DNA of 64,000 bases from Pseudochryseolinea flava (lineage in GTDB: Bacteria; Bacteroidota; Bacteroidia; Cytophagales; Cyclobacteriaceae), in assembly GCF_003286915.1 (NCBI RefSeq), contig NZ_QMFY01000001.1, positions 868,001 to 932,000 of the forward strand. Direction: 5' to 3'. This document shows, piece after piece, positions 54,271 to 62,973 of the stretch; within the stretch, counting starts at the first letter, position 1, and every line of letters begins with the position of its first letter. The translations under genes were made by a program, and so were the position numbers. The notes under the pieces are model-generated. The model was not told the origin of the DNA, ran no database searches, and worked only from the letters and a program-made list of their open reading frames with translations.

Positions 54271-54288
54271 AAGATGTTTGTTTTATGT

Positions 54289-54690
54289 TTAGAAACTGAT
54301 GTGTCTGAGAAAGCTTCCGTTGTGCCTGTTGTTTGGAAAATTGAAGATCCAAGTCAGGATGAAATAGTATATCGCGAGTGCCCAGGGCGCAACGAACGTA
54401 TAGATTATTTCGACAAGATCGGATACCGCAATTACCTGGGAAGAGCCGAGTAATAGAAAAATCAGGTATACCGTTGCAATGGTTAAGTGAGTGACTTTTG
54501 CATTTCGGAGAGTTGTGGAGGTAATGATGGTTACCAAACAACTGAAATATTGCAAACACCCAATGAGGAACTGCGCAAGAAGAACGAAGAAAAAGTATTC
54601 GTCGTCGATGGTGATTAGGCATGCGAAAATGGCTGCGGTTATAAGCAGTAGCAATTGTGCGAAGAAGTCTATTTTTTTAAATATTTTCAT
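54289..54690 (-). CDS. four-helix membrane protein of unknown function
   Basis: 133 residues with hydrophobic helices at ~9-26, 32-52, 66-84 and 96-117. No named domain. The ATG at 54690 is supported by the operator-like palindrome 11 bp upstream and by the terminator ending the regulator gene before it. Location in the inner membrane is inferred. The gene pair forms a small operon directly downstream of a GbsR/MarR-type regulator. Confidence 0.65.
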   Translation of the reverse strand: MKIFKKIDFFAQLLLLITAAIFACLITIDDEYFFFVLLAQFLIGCLQYFSCLVTIITSTTLRNAKVTHLTIATVYLIFLLLGSSQVIAVSDLVEIIYTFVAPWALAIYYFILTWIFNFPNNRHNGSFLRHISF

Positions 54691-54700
54691 ATTATCGTAA

Positions 54701-54718
54701 TTTCAATAAAAATTGAAA
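54701..54718 (-). promoter_or_regulatory. 18-bp palindromic operator, copy 1
   Basis: TTTCAATAAAAATTGAAA: 7-bp inverted repeats TTTCAAT/ATTGAAA with a 4-bp spacer, 11 bp upstream of the membrane-protein ATG. Same half sites and spacing as the copy at 55274-55291. Confidence 0.6.
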
Positions 54719-54733
54719 GTTTGATTTAAAAAA

Positions 54734-54754
54734 AATTGTTCTATTTGAACAATT
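54734..54754 (-). terminator. hairpin terminator overlapping the regulator's stop codon
   Basis: AATTGTTC (54734-54741) pairs with GAACAATT (54747-54754). The stem and loop include the stop codon (54741-54743), and a T-run follows. It separates the regulator from the membrane-protein operon. Confidence 0.75.
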
Positions 54755-55244
54755 TCATAACGGCTCCCCAGAACCAGCTTTCTTCGGACTTTATGAACGT
54801 GTCGATCATTCCATCCGATTTTTCTCCGAAGTTCTTCAAATCCTTGACGATCTTTTTGAACTCTTTTGTCTCTTCCGTTCCATCATTAGGAACGTCGTGT
54901 ACTTCGCGGAGTACTTTCAATATCGGCTCGAGTTCGCGGCTACGTCTTTCTTTCGCTACTTGTCTCGCCAATGTCCACACATCTTTCTCGGCTTTGAAGA
55001 ACTCTTTTCTTTCACCCGCAACCGATACACGGTAAACAATGTGCCAATCGAGCAGTGCACGAATGTTCATGTTTGCATTTCCGCGTGAAATATTCAGTTC
55101 AGTCATGATTTCCTCCGTCGACAACGGCTTCGGTGCAATCATCAGCAATGCGTGAATTTGTGCCATCGTCTTGTTCAAACCCCAGCTGTAACCGAGATTT
55201 CCCCAAGCTTGGATCAATTCTTCTTTTGCTTCTGTGTATTTCAT
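54741..55244 (-). CDS. GbsR/MarR family transcriptional regulator
   Basis: 167 residues from ATG 55244 (MKYTEAKEELIQAWG); an in-frame upstream codon is less likely. The winged-helix domain ~20-90 has LSTEEIMTELNISRGNANMN as recognition helix, RALLDWHIVYRVSVAGERKE as wing, and a long C-terminal dimer helix (EKDVWTLARQVAKERRSREL), as in the GbsR branch of MarR regulators. It is expected to bind DNA as a dimer. A palindrome sits 30 bp upstream of its ATG and an identical half-site pair precedes the downstream operon, so self-regulation is inferred. Confidence 0.88.
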   Translation of the reverse strand: MKYTEAKEELIQAWGNLGYSWGLNKTMAQIHALLMIAPKPLSTEEIMTELNISRGNANMNIRALLDWHIVYRVSVAGERKEFFKAEKDVWTLARQVAKERRSRELEPILKVLREVHDVPNDGTEETKEFKKIVKDLKNFGEKSDGMIDTFIKSEESWFWGAVMKLFK

Positions 55245-55273
55245 ACGGATAAAAGTACGAAAAGTTATCAAAC

Positions 55274-55291
55274 TTTCAATACTTATTGAAA
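55274..55291 (-). promoter_or_regulatory. 18-bp palindromic operator, copy 2
   Basis: TTTCAATACTTATTGAAA: identical half sites and spacer length to the copy at 54701-54718, located between the regulator's start and polA's stop. The short gap and the direction place it in the regulator's own promoter. Confidence 0.6.
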
Positions 55292-55309
55292 ATTAGCATA
55301 AATAAGGAA

Positions 55310-58045
55310 TTAATGAGCGTCTAACCAGTTTGTTGCAATACCCACTTCAACTTCCATCGGTACTTCTAAATTGACGGCATGCTTCATTAGAAACGCCACG
55401 TTTTCCTTGACAACATCTACTTCATCTTTGTGTACATCAAATACCAATTCATCGTGTACCTGCATAATCATCTTCGATTTTAGATTCTCTTTGTTTAGCC
55501 AGCGATGGATGTTGATCATGGCGATCTTGATGATATCGGCTGCGCTTCCTTGGATCGGAGCATTAATGGCATTGCGTTCTGCAAATCCTCGCGTCGTGAT
55601 GTTCCGCGAATTGATATCTCTCAAATATCTTCTTCTTCCCAAAATTGTTTCGACAAACTCCTTCTCACGCGCGGCATTGATGGCATCATCCATATAACGT
55701 TTAATGGAAGGGAATTCAGTGAAATATGATTGAATGATTTCTTGTGCCTCAGTTCGTGAGATCCCCAAATTTTGCGAAAGTCCGAAAGCCGTACTTCCAT
55801 AAAGAATTCCGAAGTTTACTTCCTTAGCTTTCCGGCGCATATCTGGCGTAACGTGTTCCAATGGAACTTTGAAAACTTTCGCAGCGGTGGTCGTGTGAAT
55901 GTCTCGCTTATTTCGAAATGCTTCGATCATAATTTCATCTTTCGCAAATGATGCTGCGATTCGCAATTCAATCTGCGAATAATCCGCTGACATGAAATGA
56001 AAATCTTCCCCACGTGCAACGAACGCTTTACGTATCAATTTCCCCTTCGCCGTACGAATAGGGATATTCTGCAAATTCGGATTGTTGGAACTTAATCTAC
56101 CGGTAGCGGCAACAGCTTGTCTATAATCTGTGTGAATTCTTCCGTCGAATTTGCTGATCATTTTCGGTAATGCTTCAACATAAGTCGACCTTAGCTTATC
56201 GAATTCCCGGTAGTCAAGAATTTTTTGAACGATCTCATGTTTCGAGGCTAACGACAAGAGTACATCTTCACCGGTCGCATATTGACCGGATTTTGTTTTC
56301 TTCGGCTTGTCGATCAACTTCATTTTTTCGAACAATACTTCACCAAGTTGTTTAGGCGAACCTATGTTAAACTCGCTGCCAGCCATCGCATAGACGTCGC
56401 GTTGTACCTTTTCAATTTCGCTGCGAAGCTCTTCCGACATCTTGCCGAGCGCATTGACATCTACTTTAACACCCTCATACTCCATGGCAGCAAGTACCTT
56501 GATCAGCGGCATCTCCGTGTCTCTTAATAGCCGTACCTGACGACGCTCTTCAAGATCTCTTTTTAATTTTGCCTGTAGTTGCAACACAAGGTCAGCACGC
56601 TCGCAAAGTCTCTCTCTTAAATCCTGATGACTTTCAGGAAGTAGATCGTATTGTAAATATTGACTGCACAACGTAAAAATATCGTGCGATGCTTCCGGTT
56701 CGATGAGGTAGTGTGCGACCATGGTGTCGAACAAAGTTCCCTTTACTTCGGCGCCAATTTTTTTAAGCGCAAGCATTGTTACTTTAAGATTGTGGCCCGT
56801 TTTCGCGAGAGCATCATTCTTCAATGCATCGGCGAATATTTTGACAAACTGTTTGCTGTCTTCTTCGTTGCCCAGTGGAATGAAGTACGCTTCACGTTCT
56901 TTAAAGCTTATCGATAAAGCTTTGAGCTGGTAATCAAAATTGGTGGCATCGTCCATTAAAGAATCTAAGGCGATAACCGATTGTTCTTTTACTTTTTCAA
57001 GCAACGCAGCAAGTTGTCCTTCGTTTTCGATGCGGGTATACTGAACAATACTAGCGTCAAAATTTTTCTTTACGCCATCGTCAACGGGCGTGTTTTCACC
57101 GCCGCCACCGAACATTGAAAGCTGAGATCCTTGTGGCGTAGCCCGAACGGGAGCGGAAGCTGGCGCGGCTTCACCGAAAACGCGAGCCGAAATTGTCTTA
57201 AACTCTAAATCGTTAAATATTGGTTTCAAGACGTCGGCATTCGGCCCGGCGTAGGCTAAGGTATCTTCGTTAAACTCAATGGGTACTTCCGTGTAAATGG
57301 TGGCAAGTTTTTTAGAGAGAATAGCCTGATCGCCATATTGAAGAACAAGCTCTTTTTGTTTCCCTTTCAAATCATTTGCATGCGCAACAATGTTCTCAAC
57401 TGTTTTGTATTGTTTTAGCAATGTGGCTGCCGTCTTAGGTCCGAATCCTGGAATCCCTGGAATGTTATCAGACGTATCTCCTTGTAATCCCAAGATATCG
57501 ATTACTTGAGAAACGTTTTCGATATCCCACTTCTCACAAACTTCTTTCGGCCCAAGCACGTCGACAGCATTGCCCATGTAAGCAGGCTTGTAAAGAAATA
57601 CACACTCGTTCACCAATTGTCCGAAGTCTTTATCGGGCGTCATCATGTACACGTCAAAATCTTTGGTACATGCTTGGCGCGATATCGTTCCAATAATGTC
57701 GTCTGCTTCATAGCCTTCCATTTCTAGGATAGGAATGTTGAAGCCACGAATAATTTGTTTGCAGATTGGAATACCGGCGCGGATATCTTCTGGCGTTTCC
57801 TGACGCGTTGCCTTGTATGCTGCAAAGATCTCATCACGAAAGGTCTTTCCAGGCATATCAAAAGCGACGGCAATATGGGTAGGACGTTGTTTCTGAAGAA
57901 CTTCTAATAATGTATTTGTAAAACCAAATGCAACGGAGGTGTTGATGCCCTTTGAATTGATACGCGGAGTTTTAGTGAAAGCGAAATGGGCGCGATAGAT
58001 CAACGCATATGCGTCGAGAAGAAAAAGTCGTTTGGTATTACTCAT
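55310..58045 (-). CDS. polA: DNA polymerase I
   Basis: 911 residues, the usual three domains. 5'-3' exonuclease ~1-290 (FLLDAYALIYRAHFAF, GYEADDIIGT, GDTSDNIPGIPGFGPKTAA), 3'-5' exonuclease ~335-490, and polymerase ~500-911 with motif A DYSQIELRIA, motif B RRKAKEVNFGILYG and motif C QVHDELVFDVH. The proofreading site is degraded: the DTE motif reads ALDSLMDDA, and the second and third acidic ligands are not at GHNLKVTML or ERADLVLQL. The enzyme removes RNA primers and fills gaps but probably lacks proofreading. Confidence 0.95.
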   Translation of the reverse strand: MSNTKRLFLLDAYALIYRAHFAFTKTPRINSKGINTSVAFGFTNTLLEVLQKQRPTHIAVAFDMPGKTFRDEIFAAYKATRQETPEDIRAGIPICKQIIRGFNIPILEMEGYEADDIIGTISRQACTKDFDVYMMTPDKDFGQLVNECVFLYKPAYMGNAVDVLGPKEVCEKWDIENVSQVIDILGLQGDTSDNIPGIPGFGPKTAATLLKQYKTVENIVAHANDLKGKQKELVLQYGDQAILSKKLATIYTEVPIEFNEDTLAYAGPNADVLKPIFNDLEFKTISARVFGEAAPASAPVRATPQGSQLSMFGGGGENTPVDDGVKKNFDASIVQYTRIENEGQLAALLEKVKEQSVIALDSLMDDATNFDYQLKALSISFKEREAYFIPLGNEEDSKQFVKIFADALKNDALAKTGHNLKVTMLALKKIGAEVKGTLFDTMVAHYLIEPEASHDIFTLCSQYLQYDLLPESHQDLRERLCERADLVLQLQAKLKRDLEERRQVRLLRDTEMPLIKVLAAMEYEGVKVDVNALGKMSEELRSEIEKVQRDVYAMAGSEFNIGSPKQLGEVLFEKMKLIDKPKKTKSGQYATGEDVLLSLASKHEIVQKILDYREFDKLRSTYVEALPKMISKFDGRIHTDYRQAVAATGRLSSNNPNLQNIPIRTAKGKLIRKAFVARGEDFHFMSADYSQIELRIAASFAKDEIMIEAFRNKRDIHTTTAAKVFKVPLEHVTPDMRRKAKEVNFGILYGSTAFGLSQNLGISRTEAQEIIQSYFTEFPSIKRYMDDAINAAREKEFVETILGRRRYLRDINSRNITTRGFAERNAINAPIQGSAADIIKIAMINIHRWLNKENLKSKMIMQVHDELVFDVHKDEVDVVKENVAFLMKHAVNLEVPMEVEVGIATNWLDAH

Positions 58046-58188
58046 GCTGCAAAATTGGAAAAGTCGGGTAAATATTCGCTACCGTTGGAAGATTTTTATC
58101 GGCTACCGTGTTTTCATACCGATGAAATGGAAATAATACTTTTAGCAACCGACTACAATGGGTGATCAATTTGTTATTTTAGGTCACC

Positions 58189-59823
58189 ATGACTACACCG
58201 TTAGATTTTTTTTACTACTGGGAATCACAAACGCCACAGCAACCATTTCTTCATCAGCCTATAAATGGACAGTGGAAGACTTACACGTATAGTTCGGCTG
58301 GAATTGAAGCGCGTAGACTTGCGTCGGCCTTGCGCGCGTTAAAACTTCCTTCTAAAACGGCGGTTGCGATTTTATCGAAGAATTGTGCGCACTGGTTTAT
58401 TGCCGATCTCGCCATCATGATGGCTGATCTCGTAAGTGTTCCGATTTACCCGACCTTATCAGCAGCAAGCGTTAAGCCTATTGTAGAACACAGTGAATCG
58501 AAAGTAATTTTCATTGGTAAGCTCGATCAATACGCACACCAACGCGACGGTATTCCTGAGCATGTGATGAAGATCAGTTTTCCGGATTACGGACCGCACG
58601 ACGGAATATCATGGAACGATTTTGTTCGTGATCACGAGCCTTTGAAAGAGAACAGACATCATACGTTGGACACTTTGGCTACCATCATGTATTCGTCGGG
58701 TACGACTGGTACGCCGAAAGGAGTCATGCTGACCTATGGTGCACTTGGGCACGTGGGAGAGCGCGTGCGTGATAATCTTAAACTTGTTCCAAGTGATACG
58801 TATTTCTCCTACTTACCCTTGAGTCATATCGCCGAACGTGCACTGGTTGAGATGGTGGTTTATGCAACGGGCTGTAGTGTTTCATTCAGTGAATCGCTCG
58901 AGAAATTTGCGGCTAACCTTGAGGAGGTACAGCCCACGGTGTTGGGTGGCGTGCCTCGCATTTGGTCGAAATTTCAAGAAGGTGTGCTGAAGAAAATATC
59001 ACAGAAAAAACTAGACACACTCCTATCGATCCCGCTGGTGAGTGCGCTTGTGAAAAGATCTATTCGCAAGAAACTAGGTATGTCGCGGATACGTGTTGCA
59101 GTGTCGGGAGCGGCACCAACGCCGGTGAGTTTGATTGCATGGTTTCAACGCATCGGTGTAAATATTTGGGAAACATATGGAATGACGGAGAACACGGCGT
59201 ATTCACATTCTAATTGGAAAAAAATTAAACTGGGCACAGTTGGTTCGCCCTGGCCTGATGTTGAAACCAAGATTGATGGTAATGGAGAGATTTTAATTCG
59301 TCATAAAGCTTTGATGACTGGCTACTACAAAGATCTGGAAACCACGGCGGCTGTTTTTACAAACGACGGTTTTCTAAGAACTGGTGATCTCGGCTCCATC
59401 GATGACGAGGGCTTTTTGACCATTACGGGGCGCGTGAAAGATCAATTCAAAACAGATAAGGCGAAGTTTATCGCACCAGCGAAAATTGAAATGATGCTTG
59501 CCGCGAACAAAGACATTGATCAAGTGTGCGTAGTCGGTACCGGTATCCCACAACCTGTTGCGTTGGTAGTGCTTTCTGATCTTGGCAAATTAAAACCGAA
59601 AGATGAGATCATCAGAAGTCTAACAAAGACGGTCGGCGAGGTAAACCCGACTTTAGAAGAATATGAAGTGCTTAAAAAAATAATTGTGATGCGCGACGCG
59701 TGGACTATCGAGAATAATTTCTTGACACCTACATTGAAAGTGAAACGAAATGCAATCGAAAATATTTACGTTTCGACATACCCAACTTGGTATGCACAGA
59801 ATGGACTTGTTATCTTTGAGTGA
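58189..59823 (+). CDS. AMP-binding long-chain fatty-acid-CoA ligase-like
   Basis: 544 residues. ATP/AMP-binding motif YSSGTTGTPKGVMLTY (~165), the adenylate motif VWETYGMTEN-type region (WETYGMTENTAYSH), and the C-terminal hinge LRTGDLGSIDDEGFLTITGR with the catalytic region near VKRNAIE. This is the FadD/ACSL-like family (PF00501), which activates fatty acids with CoA via an acyl-AMP. Slightly shorter than typical FadD; substrate chain length undecided. The following gene starts 16 bp later. Confidence 0.9.
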   Translation: MTTPLDFFYYWESQTPQQPFLHQPINGQWKTYTYSSAGIEARRLASALRALKLPSKTAVAILSKNCAHWFIADLAIMMADLVSVPIYPTLSAASVKPIVEHSESKVIFIGKLDQYAHQRDGIPEHVMKISFPDYGPHDGISWNDFVRDHEPLKENRHHTLDTLATIMYSSGTTGTPKGVMLTYGALGHVGERVRDNLKLVPSDTYFSYLPLSHIAERALVEMVVYATGCSVSFSESLEKFAANLEEVQPTVLGGVPRIWSKFQEGVLKKISQKKLDTLLSIPLVSALVKRSIRKKLGMSRIRVAVSGAAPTPVSLIAWFQRIGVNIWETYGMTENTAYSHSNWKKIKLGTVGSPWPDVETKIDGNGEILIRHKALMTGYYKDLETTAAVFTNDGFLRTGDLGSIDDEGFLTITGRVKDQFKTDKAKFIAPAKIEMMLAANKDIDQVCVVGTGIPQPVALVVLSDLGKLKPKDEIIRSLTKTVGEVNPTLEEYEVLKKIIVMRDAWTIENNFLTPTLKVKRNAIENIYVSTYPTWYAQNGLVIFE

Positions 59824-59839
59824 ACTTTAATTTTCCCCA

Positions 59840-61168
59840 ATGAAAGCCGTTGTTTTTATTTTTCTTCTTGCTGCACAACAACTTCATGCGCAGCAACTGA
59901 TTGCATCGCTGCCCGTGAAAAAATCAGCGTTGTCGTCAAATGCAGGAATGATTAGCGGCGACAGTCTTTTTTTAGCTTATCGCGCCACCATTTCCTCTCC
60001 AACCGAAACAGTTTGGATTTCTCCGAGCGGACGTGTCACGCGTCATCGACTTGCCGGGCTGGAGGGAAAATCTCTTTTGGCTGCTGTTCCATATGAGGAT
60101 AGCACCTTCTATTACTATGTCGAGTCGTCTCGCAAATCATTTGTTGTGAAAGCACTAACGGAACATCGTGTCAACTTTGAATCGAAGGTCTATGCTAACG
60201 AAACGGATATACCTGGAACTTTAGTGGGATCTTTCATTGACTCGAAGCAGCAGCTGAACTTACTCTGTGTGGATCGAGAAAGTTTCTACTTACGATTAAT
60301 TGTGATTGCACGGTTGGATGTGAAAGGCACAAAATCTTTTGCGTTGACGTCAAAAGCTTTGAACACTCGAATAATGAAGTCATTTATTCCGCAGCAAAGC
60401 GTTACCACAACGTACCAAGCGTTGGCGCCGATCAAAATCATGCAGTACGATCATGGCGTTTATCTAATGATTGACAATGAAAACGATAAAAACACAGGCA
60501 ATACGAAGACAACCGTGACGAAGATAGATTTTACTTCAGGGGAAACGGAAACGAAGGCATTGTTTGATCTCCCGTATAGAAATAACCATACAGCTATTCT
60601 CGATGAGCAAATTTATCGGTTGAATGCCGACGGAATGCTGCGCGTGCAGTCCTTTAATTCGGGTGACGTAGTATTTGAAAAATCATTGCGTGACATTTTT
60701 AAAACAGATTCACTTTTTGTGCGACGTGATAAAGTGTATACTCGAAAAGAAGTTGCAGACCGTTGGCGTGGTTGCAATTTCTTGATCGTCGATAAAAATG
60801 AGATGGGTACAGTTAACGTAACATTGGGTATGCATACTGAATCAAGTTTTATCGTCGCACCTGCTGGCGTGCCCTTGGCGGCAATGTTATCTGCTTTTGC
60901 AGCAAGCTTGGTCATTGATCAATTGGCAGAGAAACCTGGAAAAGTTTTTTATAAAACTATTTCAATTTCAACCGATGGAATATTTGCTGTGGATCGCGCA
61001 AAGCATTCAATTCGGCAACGCATCGATGAGTTTGAATCGGCGACACGAACCAACTATCAATATCGTGGATATTGCATGAAGTCAAATTTAGCGTATTGCA
61101 TTTATCAAGAGAAAGGTAGCGACCAACTGAAGGTGCATAAGTTCGACACAAAAAATTCAATACAATGA
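59840..61168 (+). CDS. exported protein of unknown function
   Basis: 442 residues with signal peptide MKAVVFIFLLAAQQLHAQ. The mature protein is beta-rich, with stretches such as STFYYYVESSRKSFVVKALT, KQQLNLLCVDRESFYLRLIV and VYLMIDNENDKNTGNTKTTV that suggest a propeller or sheet fold; no named domain recognised. It follows the acyl-CoA ligase by 16 bp, so co-transcription is likely. Periplasmic or surface location inferred from the signal peptide. Confidence 0.7.
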   Translation: MKAVVFIFLLAAQQLHAQQLIASLPVKKSALSSNAGMISGDSLFLAYRATISSPTETVWISPSGRVTRHRLAGLEGKSLLAAVPYEDSTFYYYVESSRKSFVVKALTEHRVNFESKVYANETDIPGTLVGSFIDSKQQLNLLCVDRESFYLRLIVIARLDVKGTKSFALTSKALNTRIMKSFIPQQSVTTTYQALAPIKIMQYDHGVYLMIDNENDKNTGNTKTTVTKIDFTSGETETKALFDLPYRNNHTAILDEQIYRLNADGMLRVQSFNSGDVVFEKSLRDIFKTDSLFVRRDKVYTRKEVADRWRGCNFLIVDKNEMGTVNVTLGMHTESSFIVAPAGVPLAAMLSAFAASLVIDQLAEKPGKVFYKTISISTDGIFAVDRAKHSIRQRIDEFESATRTNYQYRGYCMKSNLAYCIYQEKGSDQLKVHKFDTKNSIQ

Positions 61169-61188
61169 TGGCAAGAGGGCATGTACAA

Positions 61189-61659
61189 CTACTCTTTCCA
61201 TTGTCCAGTAATCACACGATCGTAAGTAATGAAATCTGTGTTGATCGGTTCGAATCCTTTTTGTCGAAGTAGTAGCGCCACTTGAGCACGATGATAACTG
61301 GAGTGGTTAACCAAATGAATCATAATGTTCTCAACATTATTCGTGTAGGGGTCGTTGGTATAATTGCGATAGGTTAGTTCGCGATTGAAGTTGTCGGTTG
61401 ATTCAACAAATTCAAGCCATAATTTCCCAACGTCATCAGCCATCTGCACAAGTTGTTCTAGCTTGTAATCTCCCCACAATTTTACTTTTGCAGCAGGCAG
61501 CCCTTTTATTCGGTGCAGCCACAAATACTGTGCGGCGACGATATGACCCATGATAGACATAATTTTTTCATCGCGAACATCTTGCCGAACCAACGTGTCC
61601 ATTACCCGCTTGTTCGACCACGCATTGTAGCGGTAGAGCTTAAGGAAATATTCTTTCAT
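61189..61659 (-). CDS. DinB family protein
   Basis: 156 residues. Features of the DinB fold (PF05163 type) are YNAWSNKRVMDTLVRQ at the N-terminus, the first metal-binding His in IMGHIVAAQYLWLHRI, and the paired His of MIHLVNHSSYHRAQVALLLR. Members are metal-binding four-helix bundles; their reactions are mostly unknown, with some bacillithiol/mycothiol-dependent transferases. It is the third DinB locus of the window, after the remnant at 0.8 kb and the gene at 13.5 kb. Confidence 0.88.
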   Translation of the reverse strand: MKEYFLKLYRYNAWSNKRVMDTLVRQDVRDEKIMSIMGHIVAAQYLWLHRIKGLPAAKVKLWGDYKLEQLVQMADDVGKLWLEFVESTDNFNRELTYRNYTNDPYTNNVENIMIHLVNHSSYHRAQVALLLRQKGFEPINTDFITYDRVITGQWKE

Positions 61660-61748
61660 GATAACTGAAATTATAAGATTGTGCCACGCAATCCTAACGC
61701 GAACAGTCGAATTATCTGCCGTCTCGTTTGCGAACAGATGATGTTACC

Positions 61749-62363
61749 TTAGATGTGCCGTAAGTCGGCGTGTTGATCCAAGATCCAACCTGTTAGGCTT
61801 AGTCGTTCGCGATTGGCAGGTTTGACTTCGTGCTCAATTTGGTCGCTTCGAAAACACACAAGCCTGCCGGCTAGCGGAAGGAAATCCTTTTCTTCATTTG
61901 GAAGATACATTCGAAGTTCACCACCATTGCTGTCGTTCCATGATTGGTTGAGGTAGCAGATCACAGAAAGCTTACGATGATCATCGCGCTTAAATTGATC
62001 GAGATGACGTTTATAAAAAGATCCCGTAGGATAGACCGTCATGTGCACTTCGTAATCTTTAAGACTCAGATATAACGCTTGATTTAAAAATGCGACCAAC
62101 GCGCTTAATCGGTCTAAGTATACCAGCAACGCCGGCTCTGCTGAATTTTTGTCGAGCCATTGAATATAATCTCCACGAATTGCTTCGTTGATCTGATGGC
62201 CGGTATTTTTTCCAATGCCAGCTTTTTGGAAATGGGTTTCCGCATTTTTGAAACTTTCACTCCTTAATATATCATCAACTTCATTCTGGCTTAGAAATTG
62301 ATCAATAACAGCATAGCCGTTTTCCGCCAATCCATCGGCTATGCGTTCAAATTGTTCGTTCAT
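61749..62363 (-). CDS. 2OG-Fe(II) oxygenase (prolyl 4-hydroxylase-like)
   Basis: 204 residues. The double-stranded beta-helix motif is visible: HLDQFKRDD (HxD) after GSFYKR, the distal His in SDQIEHEVKP and the 2-oxoglutarate Arg in NRERLSLTGWI. The family hydroxylates proteins or small molecules using Fe(II), O2 and 2OG. No signal peptide, so it is cytoplasmic; the substrate is unknown. A TAACTTTG element ends 4 bp before its ATG, so the mRNA may be leaderless. Confidence 0.85.
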   Translation of the reverse strand: MNEQFERIADGLAENGYAVIDQFLSQNEVDDILRSESFKNAETHFQKAGIGKNTGHQINEAIRGDYIQWLDKNSAEPALLVYLDRLSALVAFLNQALYLSLKDYEVHMTVYPTGSFYKRHLDQFKRDDHRKLSVICYLNQSWNDSNGGELRMYLPNEEKDFLPLAGRLVCFRSDQIEHEVKPANRERLSLTGWILDQHADLRHI

Positions 62364-62367
62364 GTAA

Positions 62368-62375
62368 CAAAGTTA
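62368..62375 (-). promoter_or_regulatory. putative -7 promoter element TAACTTTG
   Basis: Minus-strand TAnnTTTG ending 4 bp from the oxygenase ATG, which would place the transcript start at or next to the start codon. Confidence 0.5.
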
Positions 62376-62409
62376 GAGATTTAATGTCTATATAGACACC
62401 GAAATAAAA

Positions 62410-62886
62410 ATGGAAATGAACTCAACACTTTTAAAATTTGCCAAGCCGTTGCTGGGCCTGTTTGTGCTGGCAATAGCCCTGGCAGCATGCAGCACACCGA
62501 AGGAAAAGATAGTATTGAAAGATATTCGCGATGTTGTTGTCGACGCAAACACCGATCCGCGTCTGAAAGCCAACGCTATTTTCTATAATCCCAACAAAGA
62601 ACAAGGGAAGCTAAAAGGTATTCACGTTGATATTTTTATCAATGGAAAAAAGGCAGGTGTTGTCAATCAAGATTTGAAAGTTAAGATTCCGTCACGCGCA
62701 GAATTTACGGTGCCGTTGGAAGTTGAATTGGCCATTAAAGAACTCGGCTTCATGAACACATTGATGGGCGTACTCGGGGGAAAAACTTTTCAAGTGAAAT
62801 ATGAGGGTAACCTTCGCGTAACTTACCACGGTGTGCCTATCCGCATTCCGGTTAATCATACCGACGAAGTAAAAATTCGTTTTTAA
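62410..62886 (+). CDS. LEA14-like lipoprotein (WHy domain)
   Basis: 158 residues. Lipoprotein signal with lipobox ALAAC (Cys ~26) after a hydrophobic core (LLGLFVLAIALAAC). The domain has ILKDIRD/VVVDANTDPRLKANAIFY, a NPN-type turn (YNPNKEQGKLKG), FINGKKAGVVNQD and VPLEVELAIKEL, matching the LEA14/WHy fold (PF03168). Such domains are stress-associated structural proteins; no enzymatic role is known. Anchored to a membrane facing the periplasm. It converges on proC across a hairpin. Confidence 0.85.
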   Translation: MEMNSTLLKFAKPLLGLFVLAIALAACSTPKEKIVLKDIRDVVVDANTDPRLKANAIFYNPNKEQGKLKGIHVDIFINGKKAGVVNQDLKVKIPSRAEFTVPLEVELAIKELGFMNTLMGVLGGKTFQVKYEGNLRVTYHGVPIRIPVNHTDEVKIRF

Positions 62887-62938
62887 ACAGCATTTAAAAC
62901 AAAATGCCCGAGACGATAATCCCAGGCATGTTACTGTG

Positions 62939-62970
62939 AAAAGCATCGCAAATAAAATGGCGATGCTTTT
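62939..62970. terminator. bidirectional hairpin terminator
   Basis: AAAAGCATCGC (62939-62949) pairs perfectly with GCGATGCTTTT (62960-62970), A-rich on the left and T-rich on the right. It lies between the convergent lipoprotein and proC genes; a weaker ATGCC/GGCAT pair lies at 62904-62929. Confidence 0.88.
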
Positions 62971-62973
62971 TTA

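Noticed and set aside
54185-54622. 146-codon minus-strand frame
   Set aside because: It covers the membrane-protein genes in a different frame, with no hydrophobic pattern or homologous signature.
61247-61257. GGTTCGAATCC, like a tRNA T-loop
   Set aside because: It lies inside the DinB gene at 61189-61659 and no acceptor or anticodon stem could be formed around it.
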